Source: Bacillota bacterium (GTDB lineage Bacteria; Bacillota; Clostridia; Christensenellales; Aristaeellaceae). From it: a DNA stretch of 38,689 bases. Positions within the stretch are counted from its first letter, which is position 1. Each line of letters begins with the position of its first letter. The notes beneath the pieces are model-generated. The model worked only from the letters and a program-made list of their open reading frames with translations, ran no database searches and had not been told where the DNA came from. Location: positions 1-38,689 of the forward strand of contig JAEZRP010000052.1 in NCBI GenBank assembly GCA_023444095.1, read 5' to 3'. The translations under genes were made by a program, and so were the position numbers. This document shows positions 14,827-23,219 of this stretch, piece by piece.

Positions 14827-17715
14827 ATGATGCCCGAGACGGGTCTCAAAAACTATCAGTCCATTCCCTTCTGGAGCTGGAACGACAAGCTGGAGCCGGA
14901 CGAGCTCCGTAGGCAGATTCGCGAGATGAAGAAGGCCGGTATCGGCGGCTTTTTCATGCACGCGCGCGGCGGCCTTCTGACCGAATATATGGGCGAGGAC
15001 TGGATGAGGGCGGTCGAGGCCTGTCTGGATGAGGCCGAAAAGCAGGACATGAACGCCTGGTGCTACGACGAGAACGGCTGGCCGAGCGGGTTTGCCGGCA
15101 TGAAGCTTCTCGAGGACCCTGCGAACCTCGCACACTACCTCACGCACGAAGAGCGGGCGTTCGATCCCGCCGCGCTCGCGTGCTACCGCGTCGTGGACGG
15201 GACCATTTCTCGCGTCTATAAGGACGACGGTGAAAACTGCGTCTGTCTATACGACCGGGTGAACGCCTCCGTCGTCGACATCCTGAATCCCGACATCGTC
15301 AAAAAGTTCATCGAAGAGACGCACGAGAAGTATTACGAGCGGTTCGGCAAGGACTTCGGCCGGGTCATGGCGGGCTTCTTCACCGACGAGCCGCAGTATT
15401 TCCGCTGGGATACGGCCTATTCGCCCGTGGTCCAGTCCGTCTATCGAGGCCGCTACGGCGAGGATATTCTGGACGAGCTCGGCGCGCTGTTTGTCGACTG
15501 CAGGGAGGCGCGCAGGCTGCGTTTCCGCTATTGGCGGCTCATGAACGAGCTGTTCACCGAGAACTTCGCGGGCCAGATCTACAAATGGTGCACGGCGCAC
15601 GACTGCATGCTGACCGGCCACGCCATCGAGGAGCGCGACCTGTTCGGGCAGATGATCGCCTGCGCGGGCATCATGCCGTTCTATGAGTACGAGCACATTC
15701 CGGGCATCGACTGGCTGGGCCGCGAGATCGACACGGAGGTCGCGCCGCGCCAGGTGTTCTCCGCCGCGCAGCAGCTCGGCAAAAAGCACGTCCTGACCGA
15801 GACATTCGCGTGCGCGGGCTGGGACGTGACGCCCAGGGAGTTAAAGCGAATCGCCGAGTGGCAGTACGTCAATGGTGTGAACCTCATGTGCCAGCACCTC
15901 TATCCCTACTCCATCCGGGGCCAGAGGAAGCGCGACTATCCCGCATTCTATTCCGAGCACAATCCGTGGACGACGGAGTTCAAGCACTTCAACGATTACT
16001 TCACGCGCCTCGGATACATGCTTGCCGAGAGCCGCGAGGAGGCCGAAGTCGCCGTCATCCATCCGATCCACTCGGCATACTTCAATTACGATCGCCACGA
16101 CCGCGCGACGATCGCCGCGCTCGAGAAAAAGTGTGCGACGCTCGCCGAGCGGCTCGGCGCGGCGAACATCGGCCACCACTACGTAGACGAGCTGCTGCTC
16201 GAAAAGTACGGCTCCGTCGAGGACGACAGGCTCGTGATGGGGAACTGTTCCTATCGATATGTCGTGATCCCCGACATGGAGGGACTCGACGGCTCGACGG
16301 TGGAGCTCCTCGACGAATTCCTCCTGAACGGCGGCAAGATGTGGCTGCAGGGCGCGTGCCCGACCCTCGTCGACGGCGAGGAGGTCGAGCTCGGTTACCA
16401 ATCGAATATTAAGTTCGATGACATGAAGAATCCCAACTGCCAGATCAGCAACGCGACTACCGAGGTGCGCTCCACGCTGCGCCGCTCAGCGGAGGGCGAC
16501 TTCCTCTACGCCGTTAACCTTTCCAAAACCGTCGAGTACGACGTCGAATACCGCGTGCGCGCGACGGGGCTTTCGAGGCTGAATCTTGAGACCGGGAAGA
16601 CCGGGAAGATCCATTTCAAAAAGGACGGCGCGTACGTCGTCGTGGCCCTGAAGCTCGCGCCCGGTGATTCGGCCGTGCTTCTCCTGGACGGCGCGGCGAG
16701 CGCCGACGCGCCCGAAAAGCCGAGGAAGATGAGGGCGCTCCCCGTCGAGCTCGAAATCGCGAAGGCTGACAAAAACACCCTTACCCTCGACCGCGCGCGG
16801 CTCTCCTACGACGGGAAGGATTTCACGGAGGAGTTGCCGATCATGGCGATCTCCGACCGGCTCTTGCGCGAACGGACGAACCGGACGGTCTTTTTGAAGT
16901 ACGCGTTCCCCGTCGAAGATATGCCCGAGAGCCTGTACCTCGAGGCGGAAAAGATGGGCGCCCGTGCCGTATCTCTGAACGGCGCCGCGCTGACGCTTTC
17001 CGGCGAGGGCGAGATCGACCGCTCGAACGGCGTCGCGGACATCCGCGACAGGGTGCGAATCGGTGAAAACGAGCTGGTGTTCGAGATCGCGTATGCCCAG
17101 TCCGAGCACGTCTACCGCGTGTTCAACGGCGTGTACTACGACCGCGACGGCGGCACGGAGAGCCTCATCAACTGCCTGAGCTACGAGACGGACATCGAGG
17201 ACGTCTACCTGCGCGGCGACTTCGGCGTGACGGCGGCGCTCGAAAAGGGCGAGAAGAACACCCGCATCTCAAACGAAGGGAAGTTTGCAATCGTCAAGTC
17301 CCAGAAGCGCGTGCGCGCGGACCTGCTGCCCGAAAGCGGCTATCCCTTCTTCTCCGGCGAAATGACGTTCCGCGCGAAGATCGAAGCGACGGGCGAGGAG
17401 ACGAAGCTCAGGCTTTCCGGCCGCTACGCCGTGGCGAAAGTCAAGATCGGCGAGCGGGAGACGGTGGTCATGTTCTCCGATGCCGCCGACGTCTCCGGCA
17501 TGCTGAAGCCGGGCGTCAACGAGGTGGAGATCACGCTCATCTGCGCGCGCAGGAATACCCTCGGGCCGTTCCACTTTGCGCGCGATCCCGAGCCCTTCGG
17601 CGTCTCGCCCGACACGTTCTCGCTTTACGGAACGTGGAAGGACGGCAAGTCGGATTGGTACGCCGATCGGTACGCGTTCGCGTTTTTCGGACTCACGGGA
17701 ATCTCCATCGGTTAA
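14827..17715 (+). CDS. Large cytoplasmic glycoside hydrolase, GH106/alpha-L-rhamnosidase-like
   Basis: A 962-residue protein without signal peptide. The N-terminus (IPFWSWNDKLEPDELRRQI, then MKKAGIGGFFMHARGGL) is the pattern of GH106-related glycosidases: a TIM-barrel with WCYDENGWPSG near 80 and FFTDEPQYF near 187, where acidic catalytic residues are expected. The C-terminal third (from about 640) is beta-rich and looks like jelly-roll accessory domains. It probably cleaves rhamnose or related residues from imported oligosaccharides; specificity cannot be read. ATG 14827 follows AGGAGG at 4 nt (ATG 14830 is equally possible); the upstream frame to 14764 overlaps the cyclase. I see no promoter or strong terminator in the 50-nt gap, so read-through from the cyclase is possible. 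Confidence 0.82.
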   Translation: MMPETGLKNYQSIPFWSWNDKLEPDELRRQIREMKKAGIGGFFMHARGGLLTEYMGEDWMRAVEACLDEAEKQDMNAWCYDENGWPSGFAGMKLLEDPANLAHYLTHEERAFDPAALACYRVVDGTISRVYKDDGENCVCLYDRVNASVVDILNPDIVKKFIEETHEKYYERFGKDFGRVMAGFFTDEPQYFRWDTAYSPVVQSVYRGRYGEDILDELGALFVDCREARRLRFRYWRLMNELFTENFAGQIYKWCTAHDCMLTGHAIEERDLFGQMIACAGIMPFYEYEHIPGIDWLGREIDTEVAPRQVFSAAQQLGKKHVLTETFACAGWDVTPRELKRIAEWQYVNGVNLMCQHLYPYSIRGQRKRDYPAFYSEHNPWTTEFKHFNDYFTRLGYMLAESREEAEVAVIHPIHSAYFNYDRHDRATIAALEKKCATLAERLGAANIGHHYVDELLLEKYGSVEDDRLVMGNCSYRYVVIPDMEGLDGSTVELLDEFLLNGGKMWLQGACPTLVDGEEVELGYQSNIKFDDMKNPNCQISNATTEVRSTLRRSAEGDFLYAVNLSKTVEYDVEYRVRATGLSRLNLETGKTGKIHFKKDGAYVVVALKLAPGDSAVLLLDGAASADAPEKPRKMRALPVELEIAKADKNTLTLDRARLSYDGKDFTEELPIMAISDRLLRERTNRTVFLKYAFPVEDMPESLYLEAEKMGARAVSLNGAALTLSGEGEIDRSNGVADIRDRVRIGENELVFEIAYAQSEHVYRVFNGVYYDRDGGTESLINCLSYETDIEDVYLRGDFGVTAALEKGEKNTRISNEGKFAIVKSQKRVRADLLPESGYPFFSGEMTFRAKIEATGEETKLRLSGRYAVAKVKIGERETVVMFSDAADVSGMLKPGVNEVEITLICARRNTLGPFHFARDPEPFGVSPDTFSLYGTWKDGKSDWYADRYAFAFFGLTGISIG

Positions 17716-17727
17716 ACGCAAAATGGG

Positions 17728-17756
17728 AGAGCGGCGGCATGTACGCCGCTCTTTTT
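17728..17756 (+). terminator. Rho-independent terminator after the glycosidase
   Basis: AGAGCGGCG (17728-17736) pairs with CGCCGCTCT (17744-17752) around a 7-nt loop, followed by T residues. Confidence 0.9.
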
Positions 17757-17776
17757 CGTGCCGCATCAAAAATGAC

Positions 17777-17805
17777 TTGTCCCGGACGCGCATTCATGAT
17801 AGGAT
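17777..17805 (+). promoter_or_regulatory. Probable sigma-A promoter of the MFS gene
   Basis: TTGTCC (17777-17782), a 17-nt spacer and TAGGAT (17800-17805). Both boxes are moderate matches. The start would lie near 17812, giving a leader of about 140 nt. Confidence 0.6.
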
Positions 17806-17842
17806 GATGCCATCGACGAACGAAAGGGGAATCGGATTTGAG

Positions 17843-17952
17843 CATCCTCCTCCTCGGGCTGATCAATCGGTAACGGGAGATTGATCAGCGAATAAGGCAA
17901 TCGGTAGCTCTGCGCGGCGAAGCGGCAGGGTCTGTTTGCCGATCGGAGGATG
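17843..17952 (+). promoter_or_regulatory. Structured leader able to mask the MFS ribosome binding site
   Basis: CATCCTCC (17843-17850) is the exact complement of GGAGGATG (17945-17952), which contains the ribosome binding site. Between them lie a perfect 11-bp hairpin GCTGATCAATC (17858-17868 with 17879-17889) and a GGCAA/TTGCC helix (17896-17900 with 17936-17940) enclosing CTGC/GCAG. Folded, the leader is a multi-branch structure that closes on the RBS. It could be a ligand-responsive or antibiotic-responsive switch; I do not recognise a known class and see no clear leader peptide. Confidence 0.5.
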
Positions 17953-17954
17953 TT

Positions 17955-19250
17955 GTGAAAAGGATAAGCTCTTATTTTGTCGCGGCCATACATCGTTCCA
18001 TATTCCGCCTCGTGCTTGCCGAGGGAATCTCGCTCGTAGGCAGCAGGTGCACCGCGTTCGCGCTGGGCATTTGGCTGTTTCAGCAAACGGGAAAGACAAC
18101 GGAGATTCTACTCATCCCGTTCTTTCAGGAAATCGCGGTGCTTCTGATCAATCCCTTTCTTGGGATGATTGTGGACACGTATTCCCGCAAGGCGCTCATG
18201 ATCCTGGCCGATACCGCCCAGGCGCTCGGCTCGGTCTTTCTCGCCGTGTCTATCTCGCTTGGTGCCTTCAGCGTCGTGAGCCTGTACGCGGTGGTCATCT
18301 TTCAAGGCGCCTTTGCGTCCCTTCAGAGTCTGGCCGCCGACGCCACGGTCGCGCCCCTGACGCGCGAGGAAAACCGGCACAGGGTGAACGCGGTCAAGCA
18401 AATGCTCTTCCCTCTGGCGGGCATTGTCGCGCCTCCCGTCGCGGGAGCCCTCTTTTTCAGGCTCGGGCTTGTGAGCGTCATCGCGTTCGACCTCGCCACG
18501 TACCTTGCTTCCATGGCGGTGCTGGCGTTTACGCGCATTCCGCGCGTGGAGCGGACGGAACCGGGCGAAGGAGAACGCATGCGCGCAAGCATGGAAGGAT
18601 TCCGCTATCTCGGACGCCACCGGCGCGTTCTCCTTTTCGCCGCGTTCTTTGGAATCCTGAACTTCCTGTGGAACGGCCCGCTGGAGATGATCACGCCTTA
18701 CCTGATCGCCGCCGGAGTCGGTCCGTCCATTCTCTCCCTGAGCTTAAGCTTCATGAGCGTCGGCGTGCTTCTGGGCGCGGGGCTTCTTGCCGTCAAGCAC
18801 GTTTCCAATCGGGGAATCGCTCTTTTTGCGCTGGTCGTCGCATGGAACGGTGTCTGGACGTTCACGTTTGGCCTCGCCGGAGGGCCGGTTCCAATGGTCG
18901 CGGCACTGTTTTTTCTGATGATGCCGCTGCCTGTCGCGGGCGCGCTTTTCCATACGGAGCTGCAAAACCGCGTTCCGCAGGAAATGCAGGGAAGGGTGTT
19001 TTCCGTTGTTTATCAGATCTCCGGCGGCACCGCGCCAATCTCCTTTCTCCTCATCGGTCCGCTCACCGATCGCCTCCTGACGCCCATGATGCGCGCGGGA
19101 TCGTCAGAGTTTTTGAACCGGATGTTCGGCGATGGCCCGCAGGCGGGAATGGGTCTGCTCCTGTCCGCCTCCGGTTTGTTGGTTTTTATGGTGTCGCTTT
19201 TGTTCGCCATTCTGGGAAGGCGATTGCGCGACGACGGCAACTCGATCTGA
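17955..19250 (+). CDS. MFS efflux transporter (MefA/MFS_3-like), GTG start
   Basis: A 431-residue, 12-helix major facilitator. The N-terminus LAEGISLVGSRCTAFALGIW and the loop DTYSRKALMILADT between helices 2 and 3 match the macrolide/enterobactin exporter type of MFS. The central loop (PRVERTEPGEGERMRASMEG, about 195-214) separates two six-helix halves. It likely exports a hydrophobic drug or siderophore-like compound from the cytoplasm by proton antiport. GTG 17955 is read with GGAGGA 4 nt upstream. The gene stands alone between a terminator and a new promoter. The leader structure suggests translational control, as known for many resistance genes. Confidence 0.85.
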   Translation: MKRISSYFVAAIHRSIFRLVLAEGISLVGSRCTAFALGIWLFQQTGKTTEILLIPFFQEIAVLLINPFLGMIVDTYSRKALMILADTAQALGSVFLAVSISLGAFSVVSLYAVVIFQGAFASLQSLAADATVAPLTREENRHRVNAVKQMLFPLAGIVAPPVAGALFFRLGLVSVIAFDLATYLASMAVLAFTRIPRVERTEPGEGERMRASMEGFRYLGRHRRVLLFAAFFGILNFLWNGPLEMITPYLIAAGVGPSILSLSLSFMSVGVLLGAGLLAVKHVSNRGIALFALVVAWNGVWTFTFGLAGGPVPMVAALFFLMMPLPVAGALFHTELQNRVPQEMQGRVFSVVYQISGGTAPISFLLIGPLTDRLLTPMMRAGSSEFLNRMFGDGPQAGMGLLLSASGLLVFMVSLLFAILGRRLRDDGNSI

Positions 19251-19320
19251 TTTGTGCATATTTTTCGAACAAAAGGAGAGCGCATTTCGTCCAGATGATA
19301 GACATTTTTAACACGAACGT

Positions 19321-19350
19321 ATGACATATAAAATTTTCGTGCGATATACT
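19321..19350 (+). promoter_or_regulatory. Sigma-A promoter of the membrane-lipid operon
   Basis: ATGACA (19321-19326) and TATACT (19345-19350) are 18 nt apart. An AT-rich stretch (19255-19340) precedes the psd gene and contains an imperfect CACGAA/TTCGTG repeat. Confidence 0.6.
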
Positions 19351-19391
19351 GAAATGACAGATCAGCTTCAGGCAGGACGGGAGTTGTGTCC

Positions 19392-20204
19392 ATGCTCAAC
19401 ACGCTTTACAAGTCCCGCACGGGCGGGTATGTGCTCCGATTCATCACCAAGCCGGGATTCTCGCGCAAATGCGCGGGAATCCTTGATTCGGGATATTCGC
19501 GGGTCTACATCAGGCACTTCATCCAAAAAAACGAGATCGACATGTCCGAGTACATCCCGGAGCGGTGGCGCTCGTTCAATGATTTCTTCATTCGCCGCAT
19601 CCGTCCCGACGCGCGGCCTGTGGACATGTGCCCGGCGTCGCTCGTCAGCCCGTGCGACGGGTTTTTGAGCGCGTACACCGTCTCGAACGCGTGCACGTTC
19701 CTGGTGAAGGGCGCGCCCTACACGGTCGCGTCCCTCCTCGGGAGCGAGCGGCTCGCGCGGGCGTACGCGGGCGGGCGGCTGCTCGTGTTCCGGATGATGC
19801 CGGTCAACTACCACCGCTACATCTATCCGGACGACGGCACGAAGGGCGTCAACGTGCCCATCGCCGGCAAACTTCACACCGTCAGGCCCTGCGCCCAGCG
19901 GAAGTACAATATCTACGCGACCAACAGCCGCGAGTACACGGTGCTCCACACGGCGCATTTCGGCGACGTGGTGTTCATGGAGGTGGGCGCGCTCATGGTC
20001 GGGCGCATCCGAAACCACCACCAGCGACACGCCTTCGCGCGCGGCGAGGAGAAGGGCTATTTCGAGTACGGCGGCTCGACGATCATCATGCTCCTCAAAA
20101 AAGGAGCCGTTCGGCTGGACGCCGAATTCCGCGCCTGCGAGCGGGGAGCAAAGGAAATCCCCGTGCGGCTCGGAGAGCGCATCGGCGCGCGGGCCGATGG
20201 GTAA
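19392..20204 (+). CDS. psd: Phosphatidylserine decarboxylase
   Basis: A 270-residue enzyme that makes phosphatidylethanolamine from phosphatidylserine at the membrane. It matures by self-cleavage to a pyruvoyl group. The cleavage motif GGST is at 227-230 with Ser229 as pyruvoyl precursor, the variant of LGST found in many bacterial enzymes. Other family marks are FNDFFIRRIRP near 57, VSPCDG near 84, MMPVNYHRYIYPDDG near 135 and EVGALMVGRI near 197. ATG 19392 has GGGAG 8 nt upstream; GTG 19386 lies too close to it. The last 8 nt overlap the next gene. No phosphatidylserine synthase is in the window. Confidence 0.94.
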   Translation: MLNTLYKSRTGGYVLRFITKPGFSRKCAGILDSGYSRVYIRHFIQKNEIDMSEYIPERWRSFNDFFIRRIRPDARPVDMCPASLVSPCDGFLSAYTVSNACTFLVKGAPYTVASLLGSERLARAYAGGRLLVFRMMPVNYHRYIYPDDGTKGVNVPIAGKLHTVRPCAQRKYNIYATNSREYTVLHTAHFGDVVFMEVGALMVGRIRNHHQRHAFARGEEKGYFEYGGSTIIMLLKKGAVRLDAEFRACERGAKEIPVRLGERIGARADG

Positions 20205-20814
20205 AATCATACCAAAATACGCGCGCGTTCCGCTGCTCCTGTGCGCGGTCGCGCAGTTTCTGGCGTACTATGTGCCGCGCGCGCTGCCGCGCCTGCCCTA
20301 TGTGGTCGACATGGCGACGCCCCTTGACCGGATGATTTCGGTCGCGCCGGTCTGGATCGTCGCATACGTCGGGGCGTATCTGTACTGGGTGGCCGGATAC
20401 GTTCTGATCGCGCGCGTGAGTCCCGCCGTCTGCCGGAGTTTTTTTCGCGCGGACTGGATTGGGAAGCTTGTCGCGTTTCTGTGCTTCGTGTTCCTGCCGA
20501 CCTGCCTGCCGCGCGCGGAGATCGCGGACGGCGGCGTCTTCGGCTGGACGCTTCGTGCGATCTACGCGGCCGACGCCCCGGACAACCTGTTTCCCTCGCT
20601 GCACTGCTCGGTCAGCTGGCTCATTGCGCGCCAGATGGGGACGCTCGCGGCGTTTCGGCCCGCCGTGAAGGCGGTCTCCTTCGCGTTCGCGATCCTCGTG
20701 TGCCTTTCGACGCTCTACACGGGCCAGCATGTGATCGCGGACGTGATCGGCGGCATTCTGCTCTCGGAGGGCGCGATCCGCGTCTCAGAAAAAATGGAGA
20801 AGCATGAAGCTTAA
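20197..20814 (+). CDS. PAP2-superfamily membrane phosphatase or lipid transferase
   Basis: A 205-residue membrane protein with about five or six helices. PAP2 motif 2 is PSLHCS at 133-138 with His136, and motif 3 is TGQHVIADVIGG with nucleophile His178 and Asp182. Motif 1 is weak (only PTCLPRAE in the preceding loop), as in the inositolphosphorylceramide-synthase-like branch. It would remove or transfer a phosphate or phospho-head-group at the outer face of the membrane. Starts 8 nt inside psd and ends 11 nt inside the patatin gene, so it is translationally coupled in a lipid operon. The exact substrate is unknown. Confidence 0.8.
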   Translation: MGKIIPKYARVPLLLCAVAQFLAYYVPRALPRLPYVVDMATPLDRMISVAPVWIVAYVGAYLYWVAGYVLIARVSPAVCRSFFRADWIGKLVAFLCFVFLPTCLPRAEIADGGVFGWTLRAIYAADAPDNLFPSLHCSVSWLIARQMGTLAAFRPAVKAVSFAFAILVCLSTLYTGQHVIADVIGGILLSEGAIRVSEKMEKHEA

Positions 20815-21943
20815 ATTTGATTCATCCAAGAAATACGCCGTCGCGCTCGGCGGAGGCGGGGCGAAGGGAGCTTACCAGATCGGCGCGTGGCGCGCGTTCG
20901 AGGAGGCGGGGCTCGACGTCGTCGCGGTCTCCGGCACCTCCGTCGGCGCGCTCAACGGCGCGATGATGGCGATGCACAACCGCGAACTCGCTGAAAACCT
21001 GTGGACGAATCTCTCGATCTCGCACGTCATCGACTACGACGACCCGCAGCTTCTGCGCGCGCTGGCGGGCGACTTCGGGGACATCAGCTTCCGGGGCATC
21101 CTGCGCTCGCTCTCGGACCTCATCAAGCAGCGCGGGTTGGACGTGTCGCCGCTTCGCAAGCTCATGGCCGAGAACATCGACGAGGATGCAGTGCGGAGAT
21201 CGGATGTCGAACTCTACATCATCACCTACTCGCTCACCGAGCGGAAGGAGCTCGAGCTGCGCGCGAAGGACCTCGACGAGGGCACGCTCCACGACATGCT
21301 GCTCGCGAGCGCCTACCTCGTCTCGTTCCGCAACGAGCCGCTCGGCGGGAAGCGGTACACCGACGGGGGCATCGCGGACGTTCTGCCGCTGCACGTTCTG
21401 ATCGCGAACGGCTACAAGGACATCATCGGCGTGAGGCTCCAGGGCCTCGGCTTCGAGCGCAGGGTGGACATCCCCGCAGACGTGAACGTCACGATCATCG
21501 AGCCGGGCTACCGCATGGGGCACGCGCTCAACTTCGACGCTGAAAAGAGCGCCTATCATCTGAAGATGGGCTATCTCGATGCCCAACGCGCGCTCTATGG
21601 GCTTTACGGTGGGGAATACTACATCGACCGCACGCTCACGGAGCGGCGCGCGTATCGGCTGCTCGCGGGGGCGGTGGCTGCGTACTTCAAGGATATGGGC
21701 ACGGAACTTTCGATGCGCGAGGTGAACGAGCGCGTGCTTCCGCGGCTCGCGAAGGGCGTCGACCTGGACGCGGACTACTACGGGGTGCTCGTCAAGTGCA
21801 TCGAGGGCGCGGCAGTCGAGGCGGGCGTCGAAAAGGAGAAGATCTATACCGACTGGGAGCTCATCGATATCCTGAAGGCCGAGGGTGGCAGGTACGCCAT
21901 CGTGCCGCAGATCGGAAAGCTCCAGAAGGATTTCAGGCGATGA
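20804..21943 (+). CDS. Patatin-like phospholipase
   Basis: A 379-residue lipid acyl hydrolase. The oxyanion loop GGGGAKGAY is at 16-24, the nucleophile elbow GTSVG at 44-48 with Ser46, and the catalytic Asp of the dyad lies in DGG at 187-189. The C-terminal 180 residues are helical and not catalytic. It would release fatty acids from phospholipids at the cytoplasmic side. No signal peptide. ATG 20804 overlaps the PAP2 gene, and its TGA overlaps the ATG of the histidine kinase. Together with psd and PAP2 this gives synthesis, head-group trimming and deacylation in one operon. Confidence 0.9.
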   Translation: MKLKFDSSKKYAVALGGGGAKGAYQIGAWRAFEEAGLDVVAVSGTSVGALNGAMMAMHNRELAENLWTNLSISHVIDYDDPQLLRALAGDFGDISFRGILRSLSDLIKQRGLDVSPLRKLMAENIDEDAVRRSDVELYIITYSLTERKELELRAKDLDEGTLHDMLLASAYLVSFRNEPLGGKRYTDGGIADVLPLHVLIANGYKDIIGVRLQGLGFERRVDIPADVNVTIIEPGYRMGHALNFDAEKSAYHLKMGYLDAQRALYGLYGGEYYIDRTLTERRAYRLLAGAVAAYFKDMGTELSMREVNERVLPRLAKGVDLDADYYGVLVKCIEGAAVEAGVEKEKIYTDWELIDILKAEGGRYAIVPQIGKLQKDFRR

Positions 21944-22992
21944 AGCGCAGGCGGTCGCTCAGCGTGCGCCTCACGCTGGTCGTTTTGGGAATCATGGCGC
22001 TCGCGAACGTGCTGACCGGCGCGTCTTACCTGTATCTCTCCCGGCAGACGGACCAGGTGCCGGTGAAGCTCTTCGCGCTTGTGCGCTCGCCCTTTCAGCT
22101 GCTCGTTCTGAGCTTTCTGTTCGGGATTTTGCTCTCGCTCTCGTTCTCGCGGATCCTGCTGCGCCCGCTCAACCAGTTGATCGACGCGACGAAGAAGGTC
22201 GCGAAGGGCGATTTTTCCGTGCGCGTCGCGCCCACGGACTCGGGCGACGAGATGGCGGAGCTGGTCGGGAGCTTCAACGACATGACGCGGGAGCTGGGCG
22301 GCATCGAGCTTTTCAAAAAGGACTTCATTAACAGCTTCAGCCACGAATTCAAGACGCCCATCGTCTCGATCCGCGGCTTCGCAAAGCAGCTGCGCCGCGA
22401 CGACCTTACGGATGAGCAGAAGCGCGAGTACATAGAGATCATCATTCAGGAGTCCGAGCGGCTCGCGAACATGTCGTCGAACATCCTCCTCCTTACAAAA
22501 CTTGAGAACCAGAAGATCATGACCGACCGCACCGAATTCATGCTCGACGAGCAGATTCGGCGTTCGATTCTGCTCCTTGAAAAGCAGTGGACGGACAAGA
22601 ACCTCGATCTAGACCTCGACCTGCCGGAGCTTCGCATCCGCGCGAACGAGGAAATGCTCTCCCACGTGTGGATCAACGTCATCGGAAACGCGATCAAGTT
22701 TTCAAGCCCCGGCGGGCGAATCGCCGTGTCTTGCCGCCTCGCGGGCGAGAGGGCGCGCGTGATCGTCGAGGATACGGGCATCGGCATGGACGAGGCGACG
22801 GAGCTTCGCATCTTCGACAAGTTCTACCAGGGAGAGATCACGGGTCCCTCACAGCCCTCGCACGCTACGGAGGGGAACGGGCTCGGGCTCCCGCTTGCGA
22901 AGCGGATCGTCGAGCTCTCGGGCGGGACGATCGCGGTCGAATCAGAGCCGGGGAAGGGTTCGGTCTTCACGGTCGAGCTGCCCGTCGCCTAG
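21940..22992 (+). CDS. Orphan sensor histidine kinase
   Basis: A 350-residue membrane kinase with a helix at about 12-33, a very short extracellular part of 15 or so residues, a second helix at about 46-70, then HAMP (RPLNQLIDATKKVAKGDF), a HisKA domain with SHEFKTP (phospho-acceptor His135) and a HATPase domain with N-box NVIGNAIKFS, G1 DTGIGMDE and G2 GNGLGLPLA. The tiny outer loop suggests intramembrane sensing, as in bacitracin-type or envelope-stress kinases. ATG 21940 forms ATGA with the patatin stop; the frame to 21796 lies inside patatin. No response regulator gene is in the window, so its partner is elsewhere. Co-transcription suggests that it senses the lipid state of the membrane. 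Confidence 0.9.
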   Translation: MKRRRSLSVRLTLVVLGIMALANVLTGASYLYLSRQTDQVPVKLFALVRSPFQLLVLSFLFGILLSLSFSRILLRPLNQLIDATKKVAKGDFSVRVAPTDSGDEMAELVGSFNDMTRELGGIELFKKDFINSFSHEFKTPIVSIRGFAKQLRRDDLTDEQKREYIEIIIQESERLANMSSNILLLTKLENQKIMTDRTEFMLDEQIRRSILLLEKQWTDKNLDLDLDLPELRIRANEEMLSHVWINVIGNAIKFSSPGGRIAVSCRLAGERARVIVEDTGIGMDEATELRIFDKFYQGEITGPSQPSHATEGNGLGLPLAKRIVELSGGTIAVESEPGKGSVFTVELPVA

Positions 22993-23162
22993 GGCTATCC
23001 CGCACAAATCCTGCACGCGTGGACGGATGCATTTCCGCCACCGCATACCCGAAGAATTCTTATCTCTGCGCTGCTGCGTCGGCGAATTCCGCAAGCGCAA
23101 TCGGACGAAAAATCTTCTCGTCGGCACGCGCATGCTCTGTGCGAGGCAGCCCTGGCCCATTC

Positions 23163-23213
23163 TTGTTTTTTGCCCCCATCTGTGATAGAATTCATAGCAT
23201 CACAAGATGGGGG
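23163..23213 (+). promoter_or_regulatory. dnaD promoter within a long inverted repeat that also covers the RBS
   Basis: TTGTTT (23163-23168), a 17-nt spacer and TAGAAT (23186-23191) form the promoter. CCCCCATC-TGTGAT (23173-23186) is mirrored by ATCACA-A-GATGGGGG (23199-23213) with a single bulge. The left arm fills the spacer and touches the -10 box; the right arm begins at the expected start site and contains the GGGGG ribosome binding site of dnaD. Because the left arm is not transcribed, this looks like a DNA operator. The 170 nt before it (22993-23162) hold no gene that I can support. Confidence 0.65.
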
Positions 23214-23219
23214 AATTTC

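Noticed and set aside
21796..21939. Extended N-terminus of the histidine kinase
   Set aside because: The 48 extra codons lie in the patatin gene in another frame and have no membrane or signal character; ATG 21940 gives a normal first helix.
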